From contig CAWFEM010000010.1 in the NCBI GenBank assembly GCA_963814905.1, positions 124,001 through 188,000 of the forward strand: 64,000 nt of DNA, written 5' to 3'. The notes under the pieces were generated by a model. That model had not been told where the DNA came from. It saw only the letters and a program-made list of their open reading frames with translations, and searched no databases. Positions within the stretch are counted from its first letter, which is position 1. The number at the start of each line of letters is the position of its first letter. This DNA is from DASWJZ01 sp963814905. GTDB taxonomy: Bacteria; Pseudomonadota; Alphaproteobacteria; Rhizobiales; Afifellaceae. Shown here one piece after another: positions 1 through 8,822 of the stretch. A program made the position numbers and the translations under genes.

Positions 1-650
1 CCGGCGTCGAAGGACGTCCGTTCTTCGTCAATCAGGCGACCAGCGATTCAATCGGCCGCTACGGCGCCATCCTCCTCGTCAAAGCGATGGGCGGCGATCC
101 GAAAGGACAGGTCGCCATCGTCTCGGCGCAGCCGACAGCCGCCAACCAGAACCTCTGGATCGAGGCTTTCAAGGACGAGATGAGCAAGTATCCCGATGTC
201 GAGATCGTCGACACGGTCTATGGATACGACAATGAGCAGAAGGCGTTCGACGCGACCGTGGCGCTGACCACGAAGTATCCGGATCTCGCCGGGATCTTCG
301 CTCCGACCTGTCCTGGCCTTCCCGCCGTCGCACGCGCTCTTGAGTCGGTCGGCAAGGGTCACGGCAAGATCAAGGTTTCCGGCAACTGCGTCCCGAGCAT
401 CACCGCCGACTACATGCTCGACGGCACGATCGAGGGCTTCTATCTCTGGGATCCGATCAAGCTGGGCTACGTCACCTACTACGCCGCCAAGCTGATGAGC
501 GAAGGCAAGTTCGGCGGCAAGATCGGCGATTCCTTCACGATCGCCGATGGAAAGTGGCCGGGTACCTACAAGGTCGACGAAACCGGCCAGATCATCACCG
601 GCGAGCCGCTGCAGTTTACGGCGGAGAACTACAAGGACTACAATTTCTAG
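1..650 (+). CDS. sugar-type ABC transporter substrate-binding protein, C-terminal part (5' end outside window)
   Basis: The open frame enters from the window edge (first complete codon at base 3) and ends at a TAG at 648-650, so only about 215 C-terminal residues are present. It reads as a periplasmic binding protein of the ribose/rhamnose/AI-2 class (Peripla_BP_4). A hinge-proximal segment contains VSGNCVPSITADYM and the typical late motif DGTIEGFYLWDPIKLGY, which resembles the RhaS and LsrB C-terminal lobes. It is followed by a double ATPase and two permeases on the same strand, the order seen in rhamnose RhaSTPQ importers. In the periplasm it would capture the ligand and deliver it to the permeases. 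The substrate cannot be fixed from sequence. The signal peptide is outside the window. Confidence 0.85.
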   Translation, partial: GVEGRPFFVNQATSDSIGRYGAILLVKAMGGDPKGQVAIVSAQPTAANQNLWIEAFKDEMSKYPDVEIVDTVYGYDNEQKAFDATVALTTKYPDLAGIFAPTCPGLPAVARALESVGKGHGKIKVSGNCVPSITADYMLDGTIEGFYLWDPIKLGYVTYYAAKLMSEGKFGGKIGDSFTIADGKWPGTYKVDETGQIITGEPLQFTAENYKDYNF

Positions 651-664
651 ACGTCGATGACCGG

Positions 665-696
665 GGCGGGGCGCGCGGCTTGGCCGCCGCTCCGCC
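665..696 (+). other. GC-rich hairpin between binding protein and ATPase genes
   Basis: GGCGG (665-669) can pair with CCGCC (692-696), and GCGGC (675-679) with GCCGC (683-687). No U-tract follows. Hairpins between a binding-protein gene and the other ABC genes often reduce downstream expression relative to the binding protein. That role is inference here. Confidence 0.3.
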
Positions 697-775
697 GACT
701 TCCCGGGGGTGGCAACCGCCCTCCGCGAACGAACTCTTTCGCATAGAAGTCTGAACTCGATCGGAGTGCGAAGAA

Positions 776-2284
776 GTGGCCCCCGCTATCGAGCTCCTTG
801 GAATCACAAAACGGTTCGGGCCGGTGGAGGTGCTGAGCGGCGTCGACCTCAAGCTCGAAGCCGGACGGGTTCATGCCCTGGCCGGCGAGAACGGAGCCGG
901 CAAGAGCACGCTCGTGAAGATCCTGGGCGGTATTCACCGACCGGATGCGGGCCGCATTCTAAGGGATGGAGTCGAGATCAGGCTCTCCGGCACCACCGAC
1001 GCGCAGCGTCACGGCATCGCGGTCGTTCACCAGCATCCGGCGCTTTTTCCCGACCTTTCCGTCGCCGAGAACGTGTTCGTCGGCCGTCACCCGGTGCGTA
1101 ACGGACACGTCGACTGGTCGGCCATGGCCAGCCGGGCTCGGCAGCTCCTCGCCGGTCTGCGCATGGATATCGATCTCGACGTCCCGGTGAAGATGCTGAG
1201 CATCGCGGAGCGTCAGTCCATCGAGATCGTCAAGGCGCTTTCGATCGATGCCCGTGTCCTCGTCTTGGACGAACCGACATCCGCGATCTCCGGCGGAGAA
1301 GTCGACCGGCTTTTCGAAATGGTCCGCCGACTGCAAACGCAGGGCGTGGCGGTACTTTTCATCAGCCATTTCATCGAAGAGATCCTCGGCGTGAGCGACG
1401 AGGTCACGATCCTTCGCTCCGGCAAGCACGTCGTGACCAGACCCGCGGCCGAACTCACCCCGTCCCAGACGGTTCGCTACATGATCGGCACCGACCCCGG
1501 AGCCTTCTTTTCAAAGGGCAGCGCCGCTATCGGCAAACCGTTGTTGAGCGCGCGCGGTCTTTCCGGCGCCGGTTTCGTCAGCGACGTCAGCTTCGATCTC
1601 CGCTCCGGCGAAATCCTCGGCTTCTTCGGTCTGGTGGGCGCCGGACGCTCGGAGACGGCCGAGATGCTGTTCGGCATTGCGCGGCCCGAACACGGAGACA
1701 TCGTGATCGATGGCCACGGCGCGAAGATTCGCTCTCCGCGCGAGGCGATGCGGTTCGGAATATCGTTCCTGCCGGAGGACCGGCATCAGCAGGGGCTGGT
1801 GCTGCAATTTCCGATTCGGGCCAACGCGACATTGCCAATTCTACGCAAGCTGGTCGGCCGTCTCGGTCTCATCAACCGTCGGAAGGAGACGGAAATCGCA
1901 GCGGAATTCTCCAAGCGGATGCGCGTCGTTGCAACCGGCGTCGAGCAGCTTACCGGCACGCTGTCCGGCGGAAACCAGCAGAAGGTGCTTCTCGCGAAAT
2001 GGCTGATCCCCTCTCCGAGGATCCTGATCCTCGACCAGCCGACGCGCGGGATCGACGTCGGAGCGAAAGCCGAGATTCATCGCATCGTCTCGGATCTGGC
2101 CGCGCATGGGATTGCGATCATCCTCATCGGCGACGACGCGGATGAAGTGATGGCGATGGCCGACCGCATTCTGGTCTTTCGCAGCGGGCGTATCGCGGCT
2201 GAGTTCGAGCGTGGATCGTTCGATCGCGAAGCAATTCTCCTGGCGGCCGCGCACGCCGTCAGCGAACCGACGCGCGCGGCATGA
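776..2284 (+). CDS. sugar-type ABC transporter, double ATP-binding protein (RbsA/RhaT family)
   Basis: A 502-residue protein with two fused nucleotide-binding domains, the usual length for the RbsA/XylG/LsrA class. Domain 1 has Walker A GENGAGKST (about residues 37-45), a degenerate signature around LSIAERQSIEI and Walker B ending D165-E166. Domain 2 has the relaxed P-loop GLVGAGRSE typical of the family, the signature LSGGNQQKV and Walker B ending D420-Q421, so the usual catalytic Glu is Gln there. The start is GTG at 776; no closer ATG precedes the first beta-strand. The gene overlaps the next permease by ATGA. It would energise import of the ligand bound by the upstream protein. Confidence 0.92.
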   Translation: MAPAIELLGITKRFGPVEVLSGVDLKLEAGRVHALAGENGAGKSTLVKILGGIHRPDAGRILRDGVEIRLSGTTDAQRHGIAVVHQHPALFPDLSVAENVFVGRHPVRNGHVDWSAMASRARQLLAGLRMDIDLDVPVKMLSIAERQSIEIVKALSIDARVLVLDEPTSAISGGEVDRLFEMVRRLQTQGVAVLFISHFIEEILGVSDEVTILRSGKHVVTRPAAELTPSQTVRYMIGTDPGAFFSKGSAAIGKPLLSARGLSGAGFVSDVSFDLRSGEILGFFGLVGAGRSETAEMLFGIARPEHGDIVIDGHGAKIRSPREAMRFGISFLPEDRHQQGLVLQFPIRANATLPILRKLVGRLGLINRRKETEIAAEFSKRMRVVATGVEQLTGTLSGGNQQKVLLAKWLIPSPRILILDQPTRGIDVGAKAEIHRIVSDLAAHGIAIILIGDDADEVMAMADRILVFRSGRIAAEFERGSFDREAILLAAAHAVSEPTRAA

Positions 2285-3336
2285 CCGAGCAAGCGCAAAC
2301 GGCGCGCATCGTGCCGCGCGTCAATCCGCGGGCGATCGTCGGGCGGCTCTTGCGCCAGCGCGAGCTTCGCCTCCTGCTGGCGTTGTTGATCATTGGCCTT
2401 GCAGTGACGCTGCGCGAGCCACGGTTTCTGCAGCCAGCGAACCTCGAGCAGGTCGCCCTCTCCGCCACGCTCGTGTGCATCGTCGCGATCGGCGAGGCAC
2501 TGGTGATCATCGCAAAGCAGATCGACCTGTCTGTAGGCGCCATTGTCGCGATGAGCGCTTTCGTCTCCGCCGACTGGCTCCAGCACAATCCCGACGGATC
2601 GATCCTGATCGTGCTGCTGATCGGCCTGGCGGTCGGCCTGGCGCTTGGAGCGGGGAACGCGCTGCTCGTCGCTTTCTTCCGTCTTCCCGCGATCGTCGCG
2701 ACGCTCGGGACCCTCGCCATCTATCGCGGCGGCGTCATCGTCTATGCGGGCGGACGGCAAATCTCCGCGACTGTTCTGCCCGCCAGTTACGGGCACATCG
2801 CGGAGATCCACGTCCTCGGCATCCCCCTCTTGGTCTGGCTCGCGATCGCCATCACCGTCGTCTTTGGCCTCGGGGCCCGGTTCACGCGTACCGGGCGCAA
2901 CCTTTACGCCCTGGGCAGCAACCCTGAGGGCGCGCGCCTTGCCGGCATCAATGAAGGACGGCACCTGGCCTTTGCGTTCATTGTCTCTGGCCTGCTCTGC
3001 GGGCTCGTCGGCGTCCTCTGGGGCGCACGCTTCGGGACGGTCGACGCGATCATCGCGCCCGACCTCAACCTTCAGGCTATTTCCGCCGCGGTCATCGGCG
3101 GCGTCAGCATCTTCGGCGGCAGCGGGACGCCTTTCGGCGCGGCGATCGGCGCGGCGATATTCGCGGTGCTGCAGAACGGCGTGCAGCTCCTCGGCATCAG
3201 CCAGTTCTGGCTGCAGGCGGTGGTCGGGGCGGTCATCCTGGTCACCGTATTCCTCTACAACTTCTTCGCGCGGCGGACGGAGCGGAGCGAGCGGGATTCG
3301 CGGCGCCGCTCGCAACCGGGGGAACGCGCGCGATGA
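2281..3336 (+). CDS. sugar-type ABC transporter permease 1 (RbsC/RhaP family)
   Basis: A 351-residue integral membrane protein of the BPD_transp_2 family. The segment EALVIIAKQIDLSVGAIVA matches the conserved ID(L/I)SVG motif of ribose-class permeases. The later stretch AVIGGVSIFGGSGTPFGA is the conserved GGVSIFGG region that contacts the ATPase. The gene starts at an ATG overlapping the ATPase stop by four bases and overlaps the next permease the same way, so the three genes are translationally coupled. With the following gene it would form a heterodimeric pore, as in Lsr and Rha importers. The charged C-terminal tail (RRTERSERDSRRRSQ) is cytoplasmic by prediction. Confidence 0.9.
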   Translation: MTEQAQTARIVPRVNPRAIVGRLLRQRELRLLLALLIIGLAVTLREPRFLQPANLEQVALSATLVCIVAIGEALVIIAKQIDLSVGAIVAMSAFVSADWLQHNPDGSILIVLLIGLAVGLALGAGNALLVAFFRLPAIVATLGTLAIYRGGVIVYAGGRQISATVLPASYGHIAEIHVLGIPLLVWLAIAITVVFGLGARFTRTGRNLYALGSNPEGARLAGINEGRHLAFAFIVSGLLCGLVGVLWGARFGTVDAIIAPDLNLQAISAAVIGGVSIFGGSGTPFGAAIGAAIFAVLQNGVQLLGISQFWLQAVVGAVILVTVFLYNFFARRTERSERDSRRRSQPGERAR

Positions 3337-4340
3337 GGCGCGTCTTCAGCGGCACGATGGGATGGGAGATGTTTCTCATGCTCGTCCTGCTCGCGACGTT
3401 GGTCACCGGTTCGCAGGTGTCGCAATATTTCATGACCTCGTCGAATATCTCCATTGCTCTCGCGGGCATGATGCCGATCGCGATCGTCGCACTCCCGATG
3501 ACGTTCATCATCATCACCGGCGAAATCGATATTTCGGTCGGATCGATGATCGCACTCTGTTCGACCATGATCGCCGTCTGCCTCGAAAACGGGTTGCCGA
3601 TCGAAGCGGCCATGGCGATAGGCGTGATCGTCGGCGCGCTGGCGGGTCTGAGCAACGGCATTATCGTCGCCTACGGAGGGCTGCCGTCCCTCGTTGTCAC
3701 GATCGGGACTTTGGCGCTCTATCGTGGGATTGCCCAGATCATCCTCAAGGAGCGGGGCGTTACGGGCTTCCCCGAATGGTACCAGGCCATCGGCTTCGGG
3801 ACGATCGCTGGGACGCCTGTTCCCTGGAGCGTCGCGATCTTCGCGGTCTTCTTTGTCATCTTCGCCGTCGTTCTGCATCGGACGCGTTGGGGGCGGGCGC
3901 TCTATGCCATCGGCAATAATCGCGAAGCCGCGCGCTTCTCCGGGATCGACGTCCGTCTAACGACGCTCGGCGTGTTCACGACATCGGGCGTCATGTGCGC
4001 GGTCGCGGCGGTGGTGCTCACGGCCTATCTTGCGAGCGCCCGCTCCGATGCCGCCATCGGGTTGGAACTGCCGGTGATCACGGCGGTCGTTCTCGGAGGC
4101 GTGAACATATTCGGCGGAAGCGGCTCCATGGTGGGGGTGCTGACCGCCCTGCTTGTGCTGGCCTTTGTCCAGAACGTGCTCGGCCTCGCGGGTGTCACAC
4201 CGGAAGCGCAACAACTGGTCACCGGCGCGGTCCTCGTGGCGACGCTGATCGTATTCGGCAGCTCGGCACTCCTCGGAAAGGCAAAGGGAACGATTGTGAG
4301 ACTGGTTCGCCATCCGGCGGAGCGAGCCGAAAGGCCGTGA
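3333..4340 (+). CDS. sugar-type ABC transporter permease 2 (RbsC/RhaQ family)
   Basis: A 335-residue BPD_transp_2 permease, paralogous to its upstream neighbour. Key motifs are FIIITGEIDISVGSMIAL and VVLGGVNIFGGSGSMVG. ATGA overlap with the preceding gene shows it is the last member of the four-gene importer operon. A pair of distinct permeases is the arrangement of rhamnose and AI-2 importers rather than of ribose importers, which use a homodimer. The next gene is on the opposite strand 10 bases downstream, so this is the operon end. Confidence 0.9.
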   Translation: MRRVFSGTMGWEMFLMLVLLATLVTGSQVSQYFMTSSNISIALAGMMPIAIVALPMTFIIITGEIDISVGSMIALCSTMIAVCLENGLPIEAAMAIGVIVGALAGLSNGIIVAYGGLPSLVVTIGTLALYRGIAQIILKERGVTGFPEWYQAIGFGTIAGTPVPWSVAIFAVFFVIFAVVLHRTRWGRALYAIGNNREAARFSGIDVRLTTLGVFTTSGVMCAVAAVVLTAYLASARSDAAIGLELPVITAVVLGGVNIFGGSGSMVGVLTALLVLAFVQNVLGLAGVTPEAQQLVTGAVLVATLIVFGSSALLGKAKGTIVRLVRHPAERAERP

Positions 4341-4349
4341 TGTGATGTA

Positions 4350-5063
4350 TCAGACGAGAGCGCGGCGAAAGTTCCGATAGAGGTTCTCCGCATTGTCGGT
4401 GAGGTCGCGCATATTGGCGTCGGCGTCCGCCTTGAGCTTCGCCAGCGCCTGCCCTCCCAACGTGCGTTCGAGCGCCTCCCGATAGGCCGGCACCGCGCCC
4501 CAATTGTCGACGGTCTCCGGCTCGATCTCGACGTGATACTGCATCGACCACGCATGCCGGCCGACCCGCATCGCCTGAATTGAACAGACCGGGGAGGCGG
4601 CGAGCACGACGGCGTCCTCCGGCGCCTGCGCCACGCGCACCGAATGCCATTGCAGGCATTTCTGTTTCCTCGGCATGCCCGCGAAGATCGGGTCGGCGAC
4701 GCCGTCGGCGGTCAATTCGATGTCGAGCATGCCGATCTCGGGCGGCCGCTGCGGCCCGCAGGTCCCGCCTAAGGCATCCGCCAAAAGCTGGTGGCCGAGG
4801 CACAATCCGAGGAACGGCCGCTTGAGGTCGCGCACCCAATGGCGGATCGCGCGCTTCTCCGCGACGAGCCAGGGATGCTCCTCCACGTCCCATACGTCCA
4901 TGGGCCCGCCCATGACCCAAAGCGCGTCGTAGCCTTCAAGCGGCGGAATGACCTCGCCGGCATCGAGCTCCACGGCGTCCCACGCGACATCGTCCTCGGC
5001 AAGAAATCGGCGCAGCGCGCCTGGATGCTCGCAATCGATATGCTGGAAAACGAGAAGCCGCAT
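4350..5063 (-). CDS. class I glutamine amidotransferase (GATase1, GMP-synthase-like)
   Basis: A 237-residue protein with the full class I amidotransferase triad: nucleophile C88 in FLGLCLGHQ, and His177/Glu179 in QYHVEIEPE. This stand-alone type releases ammonia from glutamine or cleaves gamma-glutamyl bonds of related amides. The ATG at 5063 gives a canonical N-terminus (MRLLVFQHIDCEHPG). The reading frame stays open far upstream across the glutamine synthetase gene, but that extension is a shadow with no homology sense. It is the last gene of a minus-strand run with GATase II, GXGXG, FMN-synthase and glutamine synthetase-like genes, so it probably acts on gamma-glutamyl intermediates of the same pathway. 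That role is inferred. Confidence 0.87.
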   Translation of the reverse strand: MRLLVFQHIDCEHPGALRRFLAEDDVAWDAVELDAGEVIPPLEGYDALWVMGGPMDVWDVEEHPWLVAEKRAIRHWVRDLKRPFLGLCLGHQLLADALGGTCGPQRPPEIGMLDIELTADGVADPIFAGMPRKQKCLQWHSVRVAQAPEDAVVLAASPVCSIQAMRVGRHAWSMQYHVEIEPETVDNWGAVPAYREALERTLGGQALAKLKADADANMRDLTDNAENLYRNFRRALV

Positions 5064-5098
5064 GATCGCCCGGGCCCCTTTCTCCCCTCGCGTCTTCG

Positions 5099-6406
5099 TT
5101 AGATGTCGAGCGTGTGGGCGCGCTCCCACTCGGTGAAGTGCGAAGCGTAGGAATTCCACTCCGCGTGCTTCAGCTTCAGATAGGCGGCGGAGAACTCTTC
5201 CCCGAGCGCGCCGCGCAATCCTTTGTCCTTTTCGAAGGCGCGCAGCGCGTCGAGGAGATTGAGCGGCAGCTTCGGCGCGCCCTTCACCTTGTGGCCCTCC
5301 GCATACATGTCGATGTCGAGGCGCTTGCCGGGATCGGCCTTCGTGGCGACGCCGTCGAGGCCGGCGGCAAGAATCGCGGCTTGAAGCAGGTACGGATTGG
5401 CCGCGCCGTCGGGAAGCCTGAGCTCGAAACGGCCCGGGCCCGGCACGCGCACCATGTGGGTGCGGTTGTTGCCGGTCCAGGTGACCGAGTTCGGCGACCA
5501 GGTGGCGCCGGAAACCGTGCGCGGCGCGTTGATGCGCTTGTAGCTGTTCACCGTCGGATTGGTGATCGCCGCCATTCCCGTCGCGTGGCTCATGATACCG
5601 CCGAGAAAATGATAGCCCTGCCCCGACAGGCCGAGGTCGTCCTTGTCGTCGGCGAAGGTGTTCTTCTTGCCGGCCTTGTCCCAGATCGAAAGATGCACGT
5701 GACAGCCGGAGCCGGTCAGGCCGGCGAACGGCTTCGGCATGAAGGTGGCGCGGAGCCCGTGCTTCTCGGCAACCGACTTCACCATGAACTTGAAGAAGGA
5801 GTGGCGGTCGGCGGTCACGAGCGCGTCGGCAAAATTCCAGTTCATCTCGAACTGGCCGTTCGCATCCTCGTGGTCGTTCTGGTAAGGCCCCCAGCCGAGC
5901 GACAGCATGTTGTCGCAGATCTCTGCGATGATGTCGTAGCGGCGCATCAGCGCCTGCTGGTCGTAGCAGGGCTTCGACGCGGTGTCGTATTCGTCGGAGA
6001 TCGCCTGGCCGTCCCTGGTGATCAGGAAGAACTCCGCCTCCACGCCGGAGCGCATCCTGAGGCCCCGCGTCTCCGCGTCGGCGATGACCTTCTTCAGAAC
6101 GAAGCGCGGCGCCTGCTCCACCATGCTGCCGTCCATGACGCCGTCGGCGGCGACCCACGCGACTTCCTTCTTCCAGGGGAGCTGGATGACGGAATCGGGG
6201 TCGGGCATGGCGAAGAGGTCGGGATGCGCCGGCGTCATGTCGAGCCAGGTCGCGAAGCCGGCGAAGCCGGCGCCCTCCTTCTGCATGTCGGCGATCGCCG
6301 CGGCCGGAACGAGCTTCGCCCGCTGTCCACCGAAGAGGTCGGTGAACGAAATCATAAAGTAGCGAATGCCGCGATCCTTCGCGATCTTTGCGAGATCACC
6401 TGCCAT
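5099..6406 (-). CDS. glutamine synthetase family protein, GlnT / gamma-glutamylmethylamide synthetase-like
   Basis: A 435-residue glutamine synthetase fold protein of the short GlnT type. An N-terminal beta-grasp region is followed by the catalytic domain with metal-ligand motifs SGVEAEFF, NDHEDANGQFEMNW and GSGCHVHLS, and a nucleotide/arginine segment near NNRTHMVRVPGPGRFELRLPD. In methylotrophs close relatives are GmaS, which makes gamma-glutamylmethylamide from methylamine, glutamate and ATP. In rhizobia the same family is called GlnT beside glxBCD. The neighbours here (split glutamate synthase genes, tmm and tdm) favour an amine-ligating role. GlnT-type ammonia ligation cannot be excluded. 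It sits in the cytoplasm and lies downstream of the FMN-synthase gene across a palindromic repeat. Confidence 0.85.
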   Translation of the reverse strand: MAGDLAKIAKDRGIRYFMISFTDLFGGQRAKLVPAAAIADMQKEGAGFAGFATWLDMTPAHPDLFAMPDPDSVIQLPWKKEVAWVAADGVMDGSMVEQAPRFVLKKVIADAETRGLRMRSGVEAEFFLITRDGQAISDEYDTASKPCYDQQALMRRYDIIAEICDNMLSLGWGPYQNDHEDANGQFEMNWNFADALVTADRHSFFKFMVKSVAEKHGLRATFMPKPFAGLTGSGCHVHLSIWDKAGKKNTFADDKDDLGLSGQGYHFLGGIMSHATGMAAITNPTVNSYKRINAPRTVSGATWSPNSVTWTGNNRTHMVRVPGPGRFELRLPDGAANPYLLQAAILAAGLDGVATKADPGKRLDIDMYAEGHKVKGAPKLPLNLLDALRAFEKDKGLRGALGEEFSAAYLKLKHAEWNSYASHFTEWERAHTLDI

Positions 6407-6459
6407 GGAAATGCTCCCCGTGCCTAAGCCAGCCCATGAGACTGGCTACCAACATTCAT

Positions 6460-6552
6460 GTCGTCATTGCCGGGCTTGACCCGGCAATCCATTCCGTCGT
6501 TTGCGATTGGAGTCACGGAATGGATGCCCGGATCAAGCCCGGGCATGACGAC
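6460..6552. repeat. imperfect 38-bp inverted repeat, rhizobial intergenic palindrome (type A)
   Basis: Arms 6460-6497 and 6515-6552 are near-perfect reverse complements (core GTCGTCAT..GGGCTTGA..). The element lies wholly in the gap between the glutamine synthetase gene and the FMN-synthase gene. It translates to the familiar spurious VIAGLDPAIHS string, a hallmark of a repeat dispersed in Hyphomicrobiales genomes. It can form a long hairpin in RNA from either strand and may affect termination or mRNA stability. Confidence 0.85.
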
Positions 6553-6596
6553 TGGATGGACGGAGCGGCGCGCGACTGGCTGCAACCGTCCATGAC

Positions 6597-7925
6597 TCAA
6601 AGACCGCCCTGCCCGGGGATCCAATTCGTTCCGGAGAGCGGCACGCGCGCCATCGCGGCGGCCTCGATGGTGAGCGCGCAGAGATCCTCCGGCTCCAGGT
6701 TGTGCACGTGGTTCTTGCCGCACGCGCGGGCAATTGTCTGCGCTTCCAAGGTCATCACCTTCAGATAGTTGGCGAGCCGGCGGCCGGCGCGGACGGGATC
6801 GAGCCTCGCCGAGAGCGCTGGGTCCTGGGTCGTGATGCCGGCCGGGTCGCGCCCTTCGTGCCAGTCGTCGTAACAGCCGTGGCGCGTGCCGAGCTTCTCG
6901 TATTCCTCATTGAGCGCCGGATCGTTGTCGCCGAGCGCGACCAGCGCCGCCGTGCCGATCGACACCGCATCGGCGCCGAGCGCCAGCGCCTTCGCGACAT
7001 CGGCGCCGGAGCGGATGCCGCCGGAGACGACGAGCTGCACCTTGCGGTGCATGCCGAGCTCCTGCAGCGCCTGCACGGCCGGGCGGATGCAGGCGAGCGT
7101 CGGCTGGCCGACATGCTCGATGAACACCTCCTGCGTCGCCGCGGTGCCGCCCTGCATGCCGTCGACGACCACCACGTCGGCGCCCGATTTCACCGCCAGC
7201 GCCACGTCGTAATAAGGCCGCGCACCGCCGACCTTGACGTAGATCGGCTTCTCCCAGTCGGTGATCTCTCTGAGCTCCTGGATCTTGATCTCCATGTCGT
7301 CGGGGCCGGTCCAGTCCGGATGGCGGCAGGCGGAGCGCTGGTCGATCCCCTTCGGCAGCGTGCGCATCTCCGCGACGCGGTCGGAGATTTTCTGGCCGAG
7401 CAGCATGCCGCCGCCGCCCGGCTTGGCGCCCTGCCCGACGACGATCTCGATCGCGTCCGCGGCGCGAAGATCGTCGGGGTTCATGCCGTAGCGCGACGGC
7501 AGATATTGATAGACGAGCTGCTTGGAGTGCCCGCGCTCCTCCTGCGTCATGCCGCCGTCGCCGGTCGTCGTCGACGTGCCGGCAAGCGTTGCGCCGCGGC
7601 CGAGCGCCTCCTTGGCCTCCGCGGAAAGCGAGCCGAAGCTCATGCCGGCGATGGTGATCGGGATCTTCAGCTCGATCGGCTTCTTCGCGTGCCGCGTGCC
7701 GAGCACGACGTCGGTGCCGCAGCGTTCGCGATAGCCCTCAAGTGGATAGCGCGAGATCGACGCGCCGAGGAACAAGAGGTCGTCGAAATTCGGCACCTTC
7801 CGCTTCGCGCCGCCGCCGCGGATGTCATAGATGCCGGTCGCCGCCGCGCGGCGGATCTCCGACAGCGTGTAGTCGTCGAAGGTGGCGGACTGGCGCGGGG
7901 TGGTCGGAGGATTCTGGTAGGTCAT
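6597..7925 (-). CDS. FMN-binding glutamate synthase domain protein (GlxD / N-methylglutamate synthase subunit C-like), module 1
   Basis: A 442-residue protein equal to the FMN barrel domain of bacterial glutamate synthase. It shows IAGMSFGSLSAEAKEALGRG, the FMN-phosphate region VVSGGIRSGADVAKALALGAD and the QGAKPGGGG loop. In N-methylglutamate synthase and in rhizobial Glx proteins the GATase, FMN and GXGXG domains of glutamate synthase are encoded separately, as here. The Fe-S cluster loop that is cysteine-rich in glutamate synthase reads C351-YDDWHEGRD, keeping only one cysteine, in contrast to the module 2 paralogue (21258-22640). The upstream GXGXG gene lies across a palindromic repeat element. 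Confidence 0.88.
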   Translation of the reverse strand: MTYQNPPTTPRQSATFDDYTLSEIRRAAATGIYDIRGGGAKRKVPNFDDLLFLGASISRYPLEGYRERCGTDVVLGTRHAKKPIELKIPITIAGMSFGSLSAEAKEALGRGATLAGTSTTTGDGGMTQEERGHSKQLVYQYLPSRYGMNPDDLRAADAIEIVVGQGAKPGGGGMLLGQKISDRVAEMRTLPKGIDQRSACRHPDWTGPDDMEIKIQELREITDWEKPIYVKVGGARPYYDVALAVKSGADVVVVDGMQGGTAATQEVFIEHVGQPTLACIRPAVQALQELGMHRKVQLVVSGGIRSGADVAKALALGADAVSIGTAALVALGDNDPALNEEYEKLGTRHGCYDDWHEGRDPAGITTQDPALSARLDPVRAGRRLANYLKVMTLEAQTIARACGKNHVHNLEPEDLCALTIEAAAMARVPLSGTNWIPGQGGL

Positions 7926-7955
7926 CTCAGACTCCGCCTGGCGCAGGGCCAGATA

Positions 7956-8102
7956 AACCCTCCCCTTGAGGGAGGGTCGAAAGCAGCGAGCGCACGCGAA
8001 GCTGCTTTCGGGGAGGGGGCAGCGGCTTGGATAAGTGCCCCCCTCCCGAAATTCGCTCGCCTCCGGCTCCGCGAATTTCGACCTCCCCTCAAGGGGGAGG
8101 TT
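7956..8102. repeat. compound palindromic intergenic repeat (type B)
   Basis: Outer arms 7956-7975 (AACCCTCCCCTTGAGGGAGG) and 8082-8102 pair. Inside are two further hairpins (about 7978-8010 around GAAAGCAGC/GCTGCTTTC, and 8046-8080 around CGAAATTCG/CGAATTTCG) and a third pairing GGGAGGGGGCA with TGCCCCCCTCCC. The whole can fold as a cruciform. It fills the 210-bp gap between the GXGXG and FMN genes of one operon. This element type is dispersed in many Hyphomicrobiales genomes. Confidence 0.85.
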
Positions 8103-8135
8103 ACGCGCCGCCGGCCGTCCGGACGGGTCATCGCC

Positions 8136-8822
8136 TCAATACGCATCGGCGTTGTCGATGTTGAAATTGTAGAGCGTGCGCGCCGAGCCATAGCGCTTGA
8201 ACTCGCTCGCCTTCACATCGTCGATGCCGGCCTTTTCCAAGAGTTCGGCGACGATCGCGACATGCTCCGGCCGCATCTCCTTCTCCACGCAATCGGCGCC
8301 GAGGCTCTTCACCTTGCCGCGCACGAAGAGCCGCGCCTCGTAGATGGAATCGCCGAGCGCGTCGCCCGCGTCGCCGAGCACGACGAGATTGCCGGACTGC
8401 GCCATGAAGGCGGACATGTGCCCGATATCGCCCTTCACGACGATGTCGATGCCCTTCATCGAGATGCCGCAGCGCGACGACGCATTGCCTTCGATGACGA
8501 GGAGCCCGCCGCGCCCGGTCGCGCCCGCGTACTGGCTGGCGTCGCCCTTCACCACCACCATGCCCGACATCATGTTTTCCGCCACACCGGGCCCGGCGCT
8601 GCCATCGACCACGATCGTCGCGTCCTTGTTCATGCCGGCGCAGTAGTAGCCGACGCTGCCCTTGATCTCGACGCGGATCGGCGCGTCGACGCCGACCGCC
8701 ACCGCATGCTGGCCTTTGGGATTGACGACGAGCCAGTCGACGTCGTTGGTGCCCACGCGCAATTCGTGCAGCGTGTTGTTGAGCGCGCGGAGCGGCGTCG
8801 CGGCGAGGTCGACGGTCGGCAT
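8136..8822 (-). CDS. GXGXG-motif glutamate synthase domain protein (GlxC / MgsB-like), module 1
   Basis: A 228-residue right-handed beta-helix (GXGXG) domain, the C-terminal structural domain of glutamate synthase encoded alone. Repeated turns are visible: GSVGYYCAGMNKDATIVVDG, VAENMMSGMVVVKGDASQYAG and GDIGHMSAFMAQSGNLVVLG. The ATG at 8822 overlaps the stop of the upstream amidotransferase gene (TGATG), so the two are translationally coupled. It would assemble with the GATase II (8822-9718) and FMN (6597-7925) subunits into a split amidotransferase/synthase. Confidence 0.88.
   Translation of the reverse strand: MPTVDLAATPLRALNNTLHELRVGTNDVDWLVVNPKGQHAVAVGVDAPIRVEIKGSVGYYCAGMNKDATIVVDGSAGPGVAENMMSGMVVVKGDASQYAGATGRGGLLVIEGNASSRCGISMKGIDIVVKGDIGHMSAFMAQSGNLVVLGDAGDALGDSIYEARLFVRGKVKSLGADCVEKEMRPEHVAIVAELLEKAGIDDVKASEFKRYGSARTLYNFNIDNADAY

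Noticed and set aside
2077..3315. 412-codon antisense frame over the ABC permease
   Set aside because: Arg/Asp/Glu-rich shadow of a hydrophobic membrane protein gene; no start context or similarity.
5064..6158. N-terminal extension of the class I amidotransferase frame to 602 codons
   Set aside because: The upstream part overlaps the glutamine synthetase gene in another frame on the same strand. The amidotransferase starts naturally at 5063 with MRLLVFQHID.
6460..6552. Short peptide reading VIAGLDPAIHS-type sequence
   Set aside because: This string is the translation of a dispersed palindromic repeat seen across rhizobia, not a gene.
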